The notes under the pieces are model-generated. The model was given only the letters and a program-made list of their open reading frames with translations. It did not search any database and had not been told where the DNA came from. From Luteimonas terrae (GTDB taxonomy: Bacteria; Pseudomonadota; Gammaproteobacteria; Xanthomonadales; Xanthomonadaceae): a DNA stretch of 64,000 bases. The first letter of the stretch is position 1, and each line of letters begins with the position of its first letter. The position numbers and the translations under genes were made by a program. Below are positions 9,720 to 17,980 of this stretch, one piece after another. The DNA lies in NCBI RefSeq assembly GCF_004358165.1, contig NZ_SMTG01000002.1, positions 558,001-622,000 of the forward strand, given 5' to 3'.

Positions 9720-9916
9720 GAGGTGATCCCCTACTGGTCGTGCGGCCGCTTGCGCGGGTGCTGGAACGCGCGGTGGGGCGCGCGGTAATCGCCGTACCAT
9801 GCCAAACGCGGCCTTCGGGCACAAGCAACCGGAACGTCCGGAAAGGGCGGCTTGTGCGCGTCCCCGCGAACGCCGATCCTGCCGTTCCCGTCACGCCGCA
9901 ACGCAGCAAAACGCCG

Positions 9917-10513
9917 ATGTCGAATCCCGCCGTCCCTCCGTTCGCGCCTGTCGCCGACCCGCCCGCCACCGTCGATCCACTGGCGCGCGCCTTCACCGAT
10001 TTCGGCGTGCTGCATCCGGGGCAGCAGGCTGTCGCGGACGCGTTCATTGCACTGCTCGGCGATGCGGACGATCCGTTCGAACGCGCCCGTCTGGCGGGAC
10101 ATTTCACCGCGTCGGCGCTGGTGGTCAGCGGCGACGGGCAGCGCACGCTGCTGACCCATCACCGCAAGCTCGGTCTGTGGCTGCAGCCCGGTGGTCATGC
10201 CGACGGCGACCGCGACCTGGCGCGCGTCGCCTTGCGCGAAACCGAGGAGGAAACCGCGCTGGTCGGCGTGACCGTGCAGCCGGGCGTCTTCGATCTGGAC
10301 CGGCACTGGATTCCCGAACACAAGGGCATTCCGGGGCACTGGCACTACGACGTGCGCTATGTGGTGCGCGCAGGCGCGAACGAGACCTTCGCGGTCAGCG
10401 AGGAGTCGCACGCGCTGGCGTGGCGTGCGATCGAGGAGGTGGCCGAGGGCGATGCCTATGATGCGTCGCTGCGGCGCATGGCGCGCCGCTGGCTGGAAGT
10501 CCCGTCGGGCTGA
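9917..10513 (+). CDS. NUDIX hydrolase with a variant Nudix box
   Basis: A 198-residue protein. The Nudix box lies around GGHADGDRDLARVALRETEE, with the core REXXEE intact (RETEEE). The first Glu of the usual GX5E is Asp, and the Gly after EE is replaced (ETAL). The family removes nucleoside diphosphates linked to another moiety; the substrate here is open. The N-terminal 65 residues (DFGVLHPGQQAVADAFIALL) are typical of a NUDIX subgroup of this length. The ATG at 9917 is preferred because earlier in-frame codons encode a low-complexity Arg/Ala-rich stretch. A REP pair follows the stop. Confidence 0.85.
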   Translation: MSNPAVPPFAPVADPPATVDPLARAFTDFGVLHPGQQAVADAFIALLGDADDPFERARLAGHFTASALVVSGDGQRTLLTHHRKLGLWLQPGGHADGDRDLARVALRETEEETALVGVTVQPGVFDLDRHWIPEHKGIPGHWHYDVRYVVRAGANETFAVSEESHALAWRAIEEVAEGDAYDASLRRMARRWLEVPSG

Positions 10514-10518
10514 CTCTT

Positions 10519-10594
10519 TGGGAGCGCGCTTGCGCGCGATCCAGGTATCGCATCCGCCCAAGCAGTTCCGGAATCGCGCGCAAGCGCGCTCCCA
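10519..10594. repeat. REP family 1 pair
   Basis: GGGAGCGCGCTTGCGCGCGA is followed after about 35 bases by its inverse, CGCGCAAGCGCGCTCCC. This is the best preserved of the three copies (also at 3348 and 15707). It lies between the convergent NUDIX and serA genes. Confidence 0.8.
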
Positions 10595-10685
10595 CGACAA
10601 TCAGCGGATGCAGTCCTGGCGCGCAGAGATGCAGCCGCAGCATGGGTAGCGCGCAGCGAGACCCATCGCTGCGCGCAGTACGACG

Positions 10686-11918
10686 TCAGTACAGAACCCG
10701 CGTCCGCAGTGTGCCGTCGATCTTCGACAACTCGCTGCGCAGATGCGCCGCTTGGTCCTCGCTCGCGGCCACGTCGATGACCACGTAGCCGACATTGGCG
10801 TTCGTGCGCAGGTACTGGCCGTCGATATTGATCGCCTCGCGCGAAAACACTTCGTTGATCTTCGACAGCACGCCGGGCACGTTGCGATGCAGGTGCAGGA
10901 TGCGATGGCTGCCGATGTGTTCGGGCAGGGTGACCTCGGGGAAGTTCACCGCCGACAGCGTGCTGCCGTTGTCGCTGTAGCGCACCAGCTTGGCCGCGAC
11001 TTCGACACCGATGTTGTCCTGGGCTTCGAGCGTGCTGCCGCCCACGTGCGGCGTCAGCAGCACGTTGTCGTGGTCCAGCAGGGGCGACTCGAACGCGTCG
11101 TCGTTGCCCTGCGGCTCGACCGGAAACACGTCCACGGCGGCGCCGCCGACATGGCCGCTGCGCAACGCGGCATCGAGCGCGTCGATGTCGACCACATTGC
11201 CGCGCGAGGCGTTGATCAGGTGCGCACCGGGGCGCATCGCCGCGATCTCGGGCTGGCCGAACATCGACTTCGTCGCCGGCGTCTCCGGCACGTGGAGGGT
11301 GACCACGTCGCTGCGCGCCAGCAGATCCTCCAGGCTCGCGGCGGCGCGCGCGTTACCCAGCGAAAGCTTGGTTTCAATGTCGTGGAAGAGCACCTGCATG
11401 CCCAGTGCCTCGGCGAGCACGCCGACCTGGGTGCCGATGTGGCCGTAGCCCACGATGCCCAGCGTCTTGCCGCGCGCCTCGTGGCTGCCCAGCGCCGACT
11501 TGCTCCAGCCGCCGCGATGGCATTGCGCGTTCTTCTGCGGGATGCCCCGCAGCAGCATGATCGCCTCGGCGACGACCAGCTCGGCGACCGAACGCGTGTT
11601 CGAGTAGGGCGCGTTGAATACCGGAATGCCGGCCAACTCGGCGGCATCCAGATCGACCTGGTTGGTGCCGATGCAGAAGCAGCCGATCGCCATCAGCCGG
11701 CGCGCCTCGCCCAGCACATCGGCGCTCAGGTGCGTACGCGAGCGGATGCCGATGATATGGGCGTCGGCGATCTTGGCCCGCAGCTGCTCGTCCGGCAGCG
11801 ACTTGGGGTGCACCTCGACCTGGGTGTAGCCGGCGGCGTGGAAGGTGTCGACAGCGCTCTGGCTGACGCCTTCGAGCAGCAGGACGCGGATGTCCTGCTT
11901 CGGAAACGAGGTCTTCAT
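10686..11918 (-). CDS. serA: D-3-phosphoglycerate dehydrogenase
   Basis: A 410-residue protein of the E. coli SerA type. The nucleotide-binding Rossmann motif GIVGYGHIGTQVGVLAEALG, the substrate-site block LINASRGNVVDIDAL and TPHVGGSTLEAQDNIG are followed by a C-terminal ACT domain (HRNVPGVLSKINEVFSREAI). It oxidises 3-phosphoglycerate in the first step of serine synthesis, and the ACT domain normally gives serine feedback inhibition. The gene is divergent from the D-2-hydroxyglutarate dehydrogenase gene, with only 130 bases between starts. That partnership makes metabolic sense because SerA also reduces 2-oxoglutarate to D-2-hydroxyglutarate. Confidence 0.96.
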   Translation of the reverse strand: MKTSFPKQDIRVLLLEGVSQSAVDTFHAAGYTQVEVHPKSLPDEQLRAKIADAHIIGIRSRTHLSADVLGEARRLMAIGCFCIGTNQVDLDAAELAGIPVFNAPYSNTRSVAELVVAEAIMLLRGIPQKNAQCHRGGWSKSALGSHEARGKTLGIVGYGHIGTQVGVLAEALGMQVLFHDIETKLSLGNARAAASLEDLLARSDVVTLHVPETPATKSMFGQPEIAAMRPGAHLINASRGNVVDIDALDAALRSGHVGGAAVDVFPVEPQGNDDAFESPLLDHDNVLLTPHVGGSTLEAQDNIGVEVAAKLVRYSDNGSTLSAVNFPEVTLPEHIGSHRILHLHRNVPGVLSKINEVFSREAINIDGQYLRTNANVGYVVIDVAASEDQAAHLRSELSKIDGTLRTRVLY

Positions 11919-12048
11919 CGGTGGCTTCGCGTGTGGGGACAGCGCCGGTCATGGTGCCAGAACGGCCGGCGGCGTGTTGCGCCGCAGCGCTGGACGCGTC
12001 CGGGGCGCGCTGGCACGCTGGCGGCCCGCTTCCGATGCCTCTTCGACC

Positions 12049-13434
12049 ATGTCCGACGCCCGAGTCGCCAGTCTCCAGTCCGCCGTGCCGACGCTGCGGG
12101 TGCTGAACGATCCTGCGGATCTGGCGCACTACGGTGGGGACTGGACCCGGCGCTGGACGCCCGCGCCGCTGGCGATCGCGCTGCCGGCCAGCATCGAAGA
12201 GGTGCAGGCGACGATGCGCTGGGCATACGCGCAAGGCGTCGCGGTCGTGCCTTCGGGCGGACGCACCGGCCTGTCGGGTGGCGCGGTCGCCGCGAACGGT
12301 GAGCTGGTGCTGAGCCTCCAGCGCATGAACCGCGTGCTGGGCTTCACCGCCGCCGACCGCCTGCTGACCGTGGAGGCCGGTATTGCGCTCGAAGCAGTGC
12401 ACGAGGCTGCTCGCGAACACGGCCTGCAGTATCCGGTGGACTTCGCCGCGCGCGGCTCGTGTTCGATCGGCGGCAACATCGCGACCAATGCCGGCGGCAT
12501 CCGCGTGGTGCGCTATGGCAACACGCGCGAGTGGGTCGCCGGCGTCAAGCTGGTCACCGCGACCGGCGAGCTGCTCGACCTCAATCGCGGTCTGGTCAAG
12601 AATTCCAGCGGCTACGACCTGCGGCATCTGGTGGTGGCCTCGGAAGGCACGCTGGGCGTCATCGTCGAGGCCACGTTGCGCCTGACCGATCCGCCGCCGG
12701 ACACGCGCGTCATGCTGCTGGCGCTGCCGTCGTTCGACGTGCTGATGGAAGTCTTCCAGGCCCTGCGCGCGCGCCTGCCGCTGGAAGCCTTCGAGTTCTT
12801 CACCGATCGCGCTTTGCACCACACCGTCGCCCACGGCGCGCAAGCGCCTTTCGAGAGCGTGTATCTGTATTACGTGGTCGCCGAGTTCGCCAGCGCAGGC
12901 GAAGCCGGTGAAGTCGCGCTGCTGTCGGCGTTCGAGTACTGCATGGAGCAGGGCTGGGTCGAGGATGGCGTGATCAGCCACGGCGACGCGCAGGCGGCGG
13001 CACTGTGGCGGCTGCGCGAGGGCATCACCGAGAGCCTCGCGCCGCATGTGCCTTACAAGAACGACGTGTCGGTCCGGGTGTCGGAGATGCCGGCTTTCCT
13101 CGCGCACACGCAGGCCCTGCTGGCGGCCGAGTATCCGCAGTTCGACGTGGTCTGGTTCGGCCACATCGGCGACGGCAACCTGCACATCAACGTGCTCAAG
13201 CCGTCCGACATGGCCAATGCGGATTTCGTGATCGAGTGCGAGCGCGTGACCAAGCTGCTGGCCGCGGCGCTGGCCGAACACGGCGGCAGCATTTCGGCCG
13301 AGCACGGCATCGGCCTGGTCAAGAAGCCGTATCTGGGTTCGACCCGCAGTGCGGAGGAGATCGCGGTGATGCGCGGCATCCGGCGCGCGCTGGATCCGGC
13401 CGGCATCCTCAATCCAGGCAAGCTGTTCGATTGA
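12049..13434 (+). CDS. FAD-linked D-2-hydroxyglutarate dehydrogenase
   Basis: A 461-residue flavoprotein of the VAO/GlcD family. The FAD-binding segment contains VVPSGGRTGLSGGAVAANGE, SIGGNIATNAGG and LVKNSSGYDLRHLVVASEGTLG. The C-terminal cap contains WFGHIGDGNLHINVLKP (metal-binding histidines) and ends in the usual LDPAGILNPGKLFD. It matches D-2-hydroxyglutarate/lactate dehydrogenases. Divergent placement next to serA favours D-2-hydroxyglutarate, returning the SerA side product to 2-oxoglutarate and passing electrons to a flavoprotein or quinone. The start at 12049 (MSDARVASLQ) is the first ATG with family sequence. Confidence 0.88.
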   Translation: MSDARVASLQSAVPTLRVLNDPADLAHYGGDWTRRWTPAPLAIALPASIEEVQATMRWAYAQGVAVVPSGGRTGLSGGAVAANGELVLSLQRMNRVLGFTAADRLLTVEAGIALEAVHEAAREHGLQYPVDFAARGSCSIGGNIATNAGGIRVVRYGNTREWVAGVKLVTATGELLDLNRGLVKNSSGYDLRHLVVASEGTLGVIVEATLRLTDPPPDTRVMLLALPSFDVLMEVFQALRARLPLEAFEFFTDRALHHTVAHGAQAPFESVYLYYVVAEFASAGEAGEVALLSAFEYCMEQGWVEDGVISHGDAQAAALWRLREGITESLAPHVPYKNDVSVRVSEMPAFLAHTQALLAAEYPQFDVVWFGHIGDGNLHINVLKPSDMANADFVIECERVTKLLAAALAEHGGSISAEHGIGLVKKPYLGSTRSAEEIAVMRGIRRALDPAGILNPGKLFD

Positions 13435-13508
13435 GCCGGCGGTTCAGGCCGCCGCAGCCGACCGACGCTAGAGTGTCGGCTGCCGTTCCCGTCCCGGAGA
13501 TCCCCCGC

Positions 13509-13811
13509 ATGATGGTCCGCACCGCACTCGTCCTTCTGCTGAGCGGCCTGTCCGCGTCGGCATTCGCTGGCAGTTTCGCCGGCACCAGCGCGGGCGCCTC
13601 GTCCGCCGGATCCTCGGGGTCGTCGGGCAGTACCTCCGGCGACGACAAGGTGGTGCTGCAGGCGCGCGAAGACGCGGCCGGTTTCGTTGCCAGCGATGGC
13701 CGCATCCGCGGCGCGCGCCTCGAGGCGGCGCTGCGCCATCTGCGCGAATCGAACGCGGCCGCGCGCGACGCGTCCGATCTCGAGATCGCCCAGGCAATCC
13801 TGGCGCGCTGA
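13509..13811 (+). CDS. DUF2388 family secreted small protein
   Basis: A 100-residue protein with a signal peptide (residues 1-20, AFA-G), a Ser/Gly-rich linker and a conserved tail DDKVVLQAREDAAGFVASDG, RGARLEAALRHLR, EIAQAIL. This is the DUF2388 pattern known mainly from pseudomonads, where the function is undefined. A GGAG lies shortly upstream of the start, which has two adjacent ATG codons. The gene ends 14 bases before the DUF4105 gene, so the two are likely one operon, as in related bacteria. Confidence 0.82.
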   Translation: MMVRTALVLLLSGLSASAFAGSFAGTSAGASSAGSSGSSGSTSGDDKVVLQAREDAAGFVASDGRIRGARLEAALRHLRESNAAARDASDLEIAQAILAR

Positions 13812-13825
13812 CCGGCACGACACGG

Positions 13826-15631
13826 GTGCCGCTGCGCATCTTCCGGCGCGCGGCGCCTGCCGTTCTGACGTGCCTGCTCGCGACACCGGCGGCGGCGTCG
13901 GGCTGGTCGGTCACGCAGACCGCACAGGGCGCGCCACTTGACGCGACAGAGTCGGCGGCCGCGCGCGAGGCCGTCGAGGCCGTGCGCGAACGCCTGCCGC
14001 TCCGCTGGCGCGAGGCGGATGGTCTCGACGTCGCGATCGACTGGCGCAACGATCTGCCCGACGCCGTGCACGGCCGCACCTTCGGGCCGCATCTGCGACT
14101 GCGGCGCGCGCTGCTGACGGCAGGCGATGCGCACGCGCTGACGTCGGCGCTGCTGCACGAACTCGCGCACCGCTACGACCGCTCGACGCACGGCGGCCTG
14201 TCGCGCGACCCGCGCCTGCGCGATCTGGCCGGCTGGCCAGAACGTCCGTTGCGCTTCGGCACGCGCGTGCGCGAGAACGCGATGCGCGACCGCAGCCCGG
14301 ACGCCTACGAGCTGACGTCGCCGGCGGAATTCGTCGCGGTGAATCTCGAACACTTCCTCACCGATCCGGATTACGCCTGTCGGCGTCCGGCGCTGCACGC
14401 GTACTTTGCTGCGCACTTCGACTGGGCGCCCACCGCCGCCGCATGCGTCCCGTCGCTGCCGTTCGTCGAGGCCGAGGCCAGCGGACGCGAGTCGCCGCTG
14501 CTGCCGCTTGACCCGGCGCGCGTCTACGCGGTCGACTATCTGCTGGCCGAAGGCAACGCGCGGCCGATGAGCGCTTGGGGCCACAGCATGCTGCGGCTGG
14601 TGATCTGCGCGCCCGGACGGCCGCCCGGTCCGGACTGCCGGCTCGATCTGCAGCATCACCGCGTGCTGTCGTTCCGCGCCTTCGTCGACGACGTGCAGAT
14701 CTCCAACCTGCGCGGGCTGACCGGGCGCTATCCCTCGCGGCTGTTCGTGCTGCCGCTCGACCAGGTCATCGACGAATACACGCGTGTCGAACTGCGCGGC
14801 CTGCAGTCGCTGCCGCTGCGACTGTCGCCTCACGAGATCGCCTCGCTGCTGGAACGCGCGGCGACGCTGCATTGGAGCTACGACGGGCGTTATTGGTTCG
14901 TCGGTAACAACTGTGCGGTGGAAACCTGGAAGCTGCTGCACACCGGCGTGCCGCGGCTTGCCGATGCGCGCCTGCGCAGCGTCACGCCGAACGGCCTGCT
15001 GCGGAAGCTCGCGCGCAGCGGCAATGCCGACATGTCCGTGCTCGAGCGCGAGGACGCGGTGCGCGCAGGCTTCTACTTCCCGTCCGCGGACGCCGAGTAC
15101 CAGGCGCTGTTCGACATCGCCCGCGCAGCCCGGGCGTTGCCGGGAACGACGGTCGAAGACTGGTTGGCGTCCGCGCCGGACAGCCGTGCGCCCTGGCTCG
15201 CGATCGCGGGGCAGCGCGACGGCGCGGCCCTGCTGGTGCTCGAACACGCGGCGCGACGTCGCAACGAACTGGAGCTGCGCGACGCGCTCAAGCGCCGGCT
15301 GCTCGATCCGCGGCAGGCGGCGAGCGTGGCGCCTGCCGTGGCCACGCTGCGCGCGCTGCTCGCGGCCGGCGACGGACTCAGCCGCCCCGCGCAGTTGATC
15401 GACGGTGGCTACGGGCTGCCGCAGGCTGCCGAGCAGGCGCTGCTGCGCAACGGCGTGGATGCGCGGGTCCTGCACTTGCGCGGCCTGCGCAGCCAGCTGG
15501 AAGGCGAAGCGCATGCGGCGATGACAGCCGGGGAACAGGCGCGGGTCGCGGCGCTGGATCGCAACGTCGAGATGCTCGGCGCACGGCTGCGGGCGCTGCA
15601 TCTTGAGGCGGGCGGGTTGCAGCTCGATTGA
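13826..15631 (+). CDS. DUF4105 periplasmic protein with HExxH zinc motif
   Basis: A 601-residue exported protein (signal peptide about residues 1-25) starting at GTG 13826. Two parts are visible. Residues about 50-205 carry LLHELAHRYD (His111, Glu112, His115), followed downstream by AEFVAVNLEHFL, as in zincin metallopeptidases. Residues about 235-375 form the Lnb-N/DUF4105 domain, with WGHSMLR (His253) and GNNCAVETWK (Cys363), which resembles a permuted NlpC/P60-type His/Cys active site. The rest is helical. It may be a cell-envelope hydrolase. The tight link to the DUF2388 gene suggests joint function. The combination of domains is clear; the activity is inferred. Confidence 0.8.
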   Translation: MPLRIFRRAAPAVLTCLLATPAAASGWSVTQTAQGAPLDATESAAAREAVEAVRERLPLRWREADGLDVAIDWRNDLPDAVHGRTFGPHLRLRRALLTAGDAHALTSALLHELAHRYDRSTHGGLSRDPRLRDLAGWPERPLRFGTRVRENAMRDRSPDAYELTSPAEFVAVNLEHFLTDPDYACRRPALHAYFAAHFDWAPTAAACVPSLPFVEAEASGRESPLLPLDPARVYAVDYLLAEGNARPMSAWGHSMLRLVICAPGRPPGPDCRLDLQHHRVLSFRAFVDDVQISNLRGLTGRYPSRLFVLPLDQVIDEYTRVELRGLQSLPLRLSPHEIASLLERAATLHWSYDGRYWFVGNNCAVETWKLLHTGVPRLADARLRSVTPNGLLRKLARSGNADMSVLEREDAVRAGFYFPSADAEYQALFDIARAARALPGTTVEDWLASAPDSRAPWLAIAGQRDGAALLVLEHAARRRNELELRDALKRRLLDPRQAASVAPAVATLRALLAAGDGLSRPAQLIDGGYGLPQAAEQALLRNGVDARVLHLRGLRSQLEGEAHAAMTAGEQARVAALDRNVEMLGARLRALHLEAGGLQLD

Positions 15632-15706
15632 TGCGAAGCGACGGGCTTTGCTAGGCGCGAGCCCTCCCGCGTTGAGCGGGATTCGACATCGCGCGACATG
15701 ACGCCG

Positions 15707-15770
15707 TGGGAGCGCGCTTGCGCGCGAGAGGCCTTCCCGGCAAAGCCCCTCGCGCGCAAGCGCGCTCCCA
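15707..15770. repeat. REP family 1 pair
   Basis: GGGAGCGCGCTTGCGCGCGA faces CGCGCGCAAGCGCGCTCCCA with about 24 bases between, immediately after the efpL stop. It lies between the convergent DUF4105 and efpL genes and may mark both transcript ends. Confidence 0.8.
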
Positions 15771-15778
15771 GGCTGCAC

Positions 15779-16345
15779 TCAGTCCGCGCGACCGCCGAAC
15801 TCGCCGGTGGTCGTGTTGACCCACACGCGCTCGCCGTTGGTGATGTACTCGGGCACCTGGATCTCGATGCCGGTGTTGAGCACGGCCGGCTTCGGGCGCT
15901 TGGTCGCAGTGCCGCCCTTCAGTTCCGGCGGAGTGTCGACGACTTCCAGCACCACGCTCTGCGGCAGCTGCAGGCCGACCGGCGCATCGTCGATGACCTG
16001 CACGAAGCAGCCGCTCAGGCCGTCGGTGATGTAGCCGGCGCCGTCGCCGACGACGTTCGCGTCCAGCGTGTACTGGGTGAAATCCTCGTCGTCCATGAAG
16101 ACGAAGGCCTCGCCGTCCTTGTACGAGAAGCTGGCCTGGCGGCGGGCCAAGTCGACCTCGCGCAGCTCGTCGTCGCCGTCGAAGCTGGCGTCGGTCTTGT
16201 TGCCGCCCGGCACGCTGTACATGGTGAAGCGGAAGCGCACGTTGCCGCCGCGACCCTGCGGCGAACTGCGCTCGATGTCGCGCACCTGGTACACGCCGTT
16301 GTTGTGCTCGACCACGTTTCCTTTCTTGACGTCGTAGGCTTTCAT
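15779..16345 (-). CDS. efpL: EF-P-like translation factor EfpL (YeiP)
   Basis: A 188-residue three-domain EF-P paralogue of normal length, with YVDGNEYVFMD-like [31 protein letters not shown] and the terminal GGRAD typical of YeiP. The domain I tip reads SSPQGRGGN, so the modified lysine of EF-P is replaced by arginine at residue 32, as known for the YeiP/EfpL subfamily. It binds the ribosome and relieves stalling at proline-containing and related motifs. The start codon overlaps the stop of the retropepsin gene upstream by the ATGA arrangement, so the two genes are probably cotranslated. Confidence 0.93.
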   Translation of the reverse strand: MKAYDVKKGNVVEHNNGVYQVRDIERSSPQGRGGNVRFRFTMYSVPGGNKTDASFDGDDELREVDLARRQASFSYKDGEAFVFMDDEDFTQYTLDANVVGDGAGYITDGLSGCFVQVIDDAPVGLQLPQSVVLEVVDTPPELKGGTATKRPKPAVLNTGIEIQVPEYITNGERVWVNTTTGEFGGRAD

Positions 16346-16917
16346 CGTTGTTCGCTGCTGTTGGATGGAGACGCCACGGCACCGCCGTCGGCATCGGGGT
16401 TGCGGAGATAGAGCCGCAGATTGGGGTAGTCGATCACCGCGCCGCCGCGTTCGAGCACGTCGGCGCCGAGCACACCGGCCACCGGCGCCTCGCCGCGATT
16501 GGCGAAGGCCGCATTGACGTGGTCGAGCGCGAGGAAGTGCGCAGTGAACGCATCGTCCCGGTAGTCGCCGATCGCGAGCCGGTTGCCGGGCAGGGCGGCG
16601 ATCGCGAGGCCACCGCTGCCGGCGCCCGTCGCCCGTCCGGCGGCAACCGTGGCCCGTCCCTCATCGAAGCGCGACTGTGCCGCGCGATCGATGACGGTCC
16701 GGCCGGCGCCGGTGTCGAGGATGAAGGTGCCGGCGACGCCGTTGATACGGGCTTCGACTGTCAGATGCGCATCGCCGTGGCGGGTCATCGGGATGGCCGA
16801 GTAGCCCGCAGCTTCGAGTGTGGAGGCGAGACGAGTCGGGACGGCGTTCTGCGCGGCCGCGGGCAGAAGCGCCGAAATGCACAGCAGCGCAGTCGCAAGA
16901 AAGCGGAATGCTCGCAG
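16342..16917 (-). CDS. exported retropepsin-like aspartic protease, start unclear
   Basis: About 190 residues. A hydrophobic export signal ([18 protein letters not shown]) is followed by a single-domain retropepsin fold: [15 protein letters not shown] has the DTGA catalytic motif, and [17 protein letters not shown] is the second conserved block. Such proteins work as dimers. No ATG, GTG or TTG lies between the BIME repeat and the signal peptide. The coordinate given uses a CTG at 16917; a TTG at 17010 would make the repeat part of the protein. The natural 5' end may have been damaged or replaced by the repeat. The stop overlaps the efpL start. Confidence 0.65.
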   Translation of the reverse strand: MRAFRFLATALLCISALLPAAAQNAVPTRLASTLEAAGYSAIPMTRHGDAHLTVEARINGVAGTFILDTGAGRTVIDRAAQSRFDEGRATVAAGRATGAGSGGLAIAALPGNRLAIGDYRDDAFTAHFLALDHVNAAFANRGEAPVAGVLGADVLERGGAVIDYPNLRLYLRNPDADGGAVASPSNSSEQR

Positions 16918-16926
16918 TGAGCCGAA

Positions 16927-17086
16927 GCCCTCCCCCGCAGGGCGGGGGAGGGTTGGGTGGGGGCGAACGGTCAGATCAAAGTCGAACGTGGGTGCACGCT
17001 CACGATCCAATGCGCGCGTCTGTTGCTTCCGCGACGGAAACGTTCGCCCCCATCCAAGCCTTCCCCCGCAATGCGGGGGAAGGGGC
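16927..17086. repeat. BIME family 3 pair (CCCTCCCCCGC / CCTTCCCCCGC)
   Basis: The left hairpin GCCCTCCCCCGC...GCGGGGGAGGGTTGGGTGGGGGCGAA is separated by about 70 bases from an inverted right hairpin. That one begins CGTTCGCCCCCATCCAAGCC, then TTCCCCCGC...GCGGGGGAAGG. It lies immediately upstream of the retropepsin gene and downstream of the SDR gene. Same family: 30066, 55314 and 60743, plus a single unit inside icmF at 39641. Confidence 0.8.
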
Positions 17087-17130
17087 AGAGCGGGCGGAGT
17101 CCGCGTATTGGGCGCCAATACCCCCATCGC

Positions 17131-17901
17131 TTACTTCGGCGCCAGCCGCACGCCACCATCCAGACGGATGGTTTCGCCGTTGAGATAACGGTTGCCGAGG
17201 ATGTAGGCGACGAGGTCGGCAAACTCCTCCGGGCGACCCAGGCGCGACGGGAACGGGATCGAGGCCGACAGCGACTGCTGCACCTCGTCGGGCATGCCGT
17301 CGACCATCGGCGTCCAGAAGATGCCCGGCGCGATGGTGTTGACGCGGATGCCGAAGCGGGCGAGTTCGCGCGCCATCGGCAGGGTCATGCCGACCACGCC
17401 GCCCTTCGAGGCCGAGTACGCGGCCTGGCCGATCTGGCCCTCATAGGCCGCGACCGATGCGGTGTTGACGATCACGCCGCGCTCGCCGTCCTCGCCCGCG
17501 TCGTTGCCCTGCATCACGGCCGCCGCGGCCTTGGCGACATTGAAGCTGCCGACCAGGTTGACCATGACCGTGCGGCTGAAGGTCTCCAGCGGCATGGGTG
17601 CTTCGCGGCCCAGCACGCGGCCGGCACCGAGAATGCCGGCGCAGTTGATCGCCGCATTGAGGCCGCCGAGGAATTCGCGCGCGGCGGCGACGTTCGCGAC
17701 CACGCCGGCCTCGTCGGTGACGTCGGTGCGCAGATAACGCGCATTGGCCGCGCCAAGTGCGTCGACCGCCTCGGCGCCCTTGTCGTCGTTGACGTCGAAC
17801 AGCACGACCTTGCCGCCACCGGCGACGAGGTGGCGGGCCACGGCCAGGCCGAGGCCGGAGACGCCGCCGGTGATGAGGGCGCGGACGGAATCGGGCGTCA
17901 T
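17131..17901 (-). CDS. SDR, type II 3-hydroxyacyl-CoA dehydrogenase-like
   Basis: A 256-residue short-chain dehydrogenase. The cofactor motif is ALITGGVSGLGLAVA with Asp in LFDVND, which favours NAD. The catalytic residues are Ser in NTASVAAYEGQIGQ and the YSASK motif. NTIAPGIFWTPMVDGMPDEVQQ and the end GGVRLAPK match the HSD17B10-like 3-hydroxyacyl-CoA dehydrogenases that act in fatty-acid and branched-chain acyl-CoA oxidation. A branched-chain role would fit the leucine dehydrogenase and thiolase elsewhere in the window, but they are not adjacent. Confidence 0.87.
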   Translation of the reverse strand: MTPDSVRALITGGVSGLGLAVARHLVAGGGKVVLFDVNDDKGAEAVDALGAANARYLRTDVTDEAGVVANVAAAREFLGGLNAAINCAGILGAGRVLGREAPMPLETFSRTVMVNLVGSFNVAKAAAAVMQGNDAGEDGERGVIVNTASVAAYEGQIGQAAYSASKGGVVGMTLPMARELARFGIRVNTIAPGIFWTPMVDGMPDEVQQSLSASIPFPSRLGRPEEFADLVAYILGNRYLNGETIRLDGGVRLAPK

Positions 17902-17980
17902 AAGCGGGTCCTTGGACGGAAAACCCGCAGTTTAAACCGGCGCGTGTCCCGCGCCGACCGGCGTGTTCAGTCCGGGCGGT

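Noticed and set aside
6732-9788. A 1018-codon open frame on the plus strand across the permease genes
   Set aside because: It is antisense to two clear APC transporters, and its Arg/Gln/His/Asp-rich composition is what the opposite strand of G+C-rich membrane genes gives.
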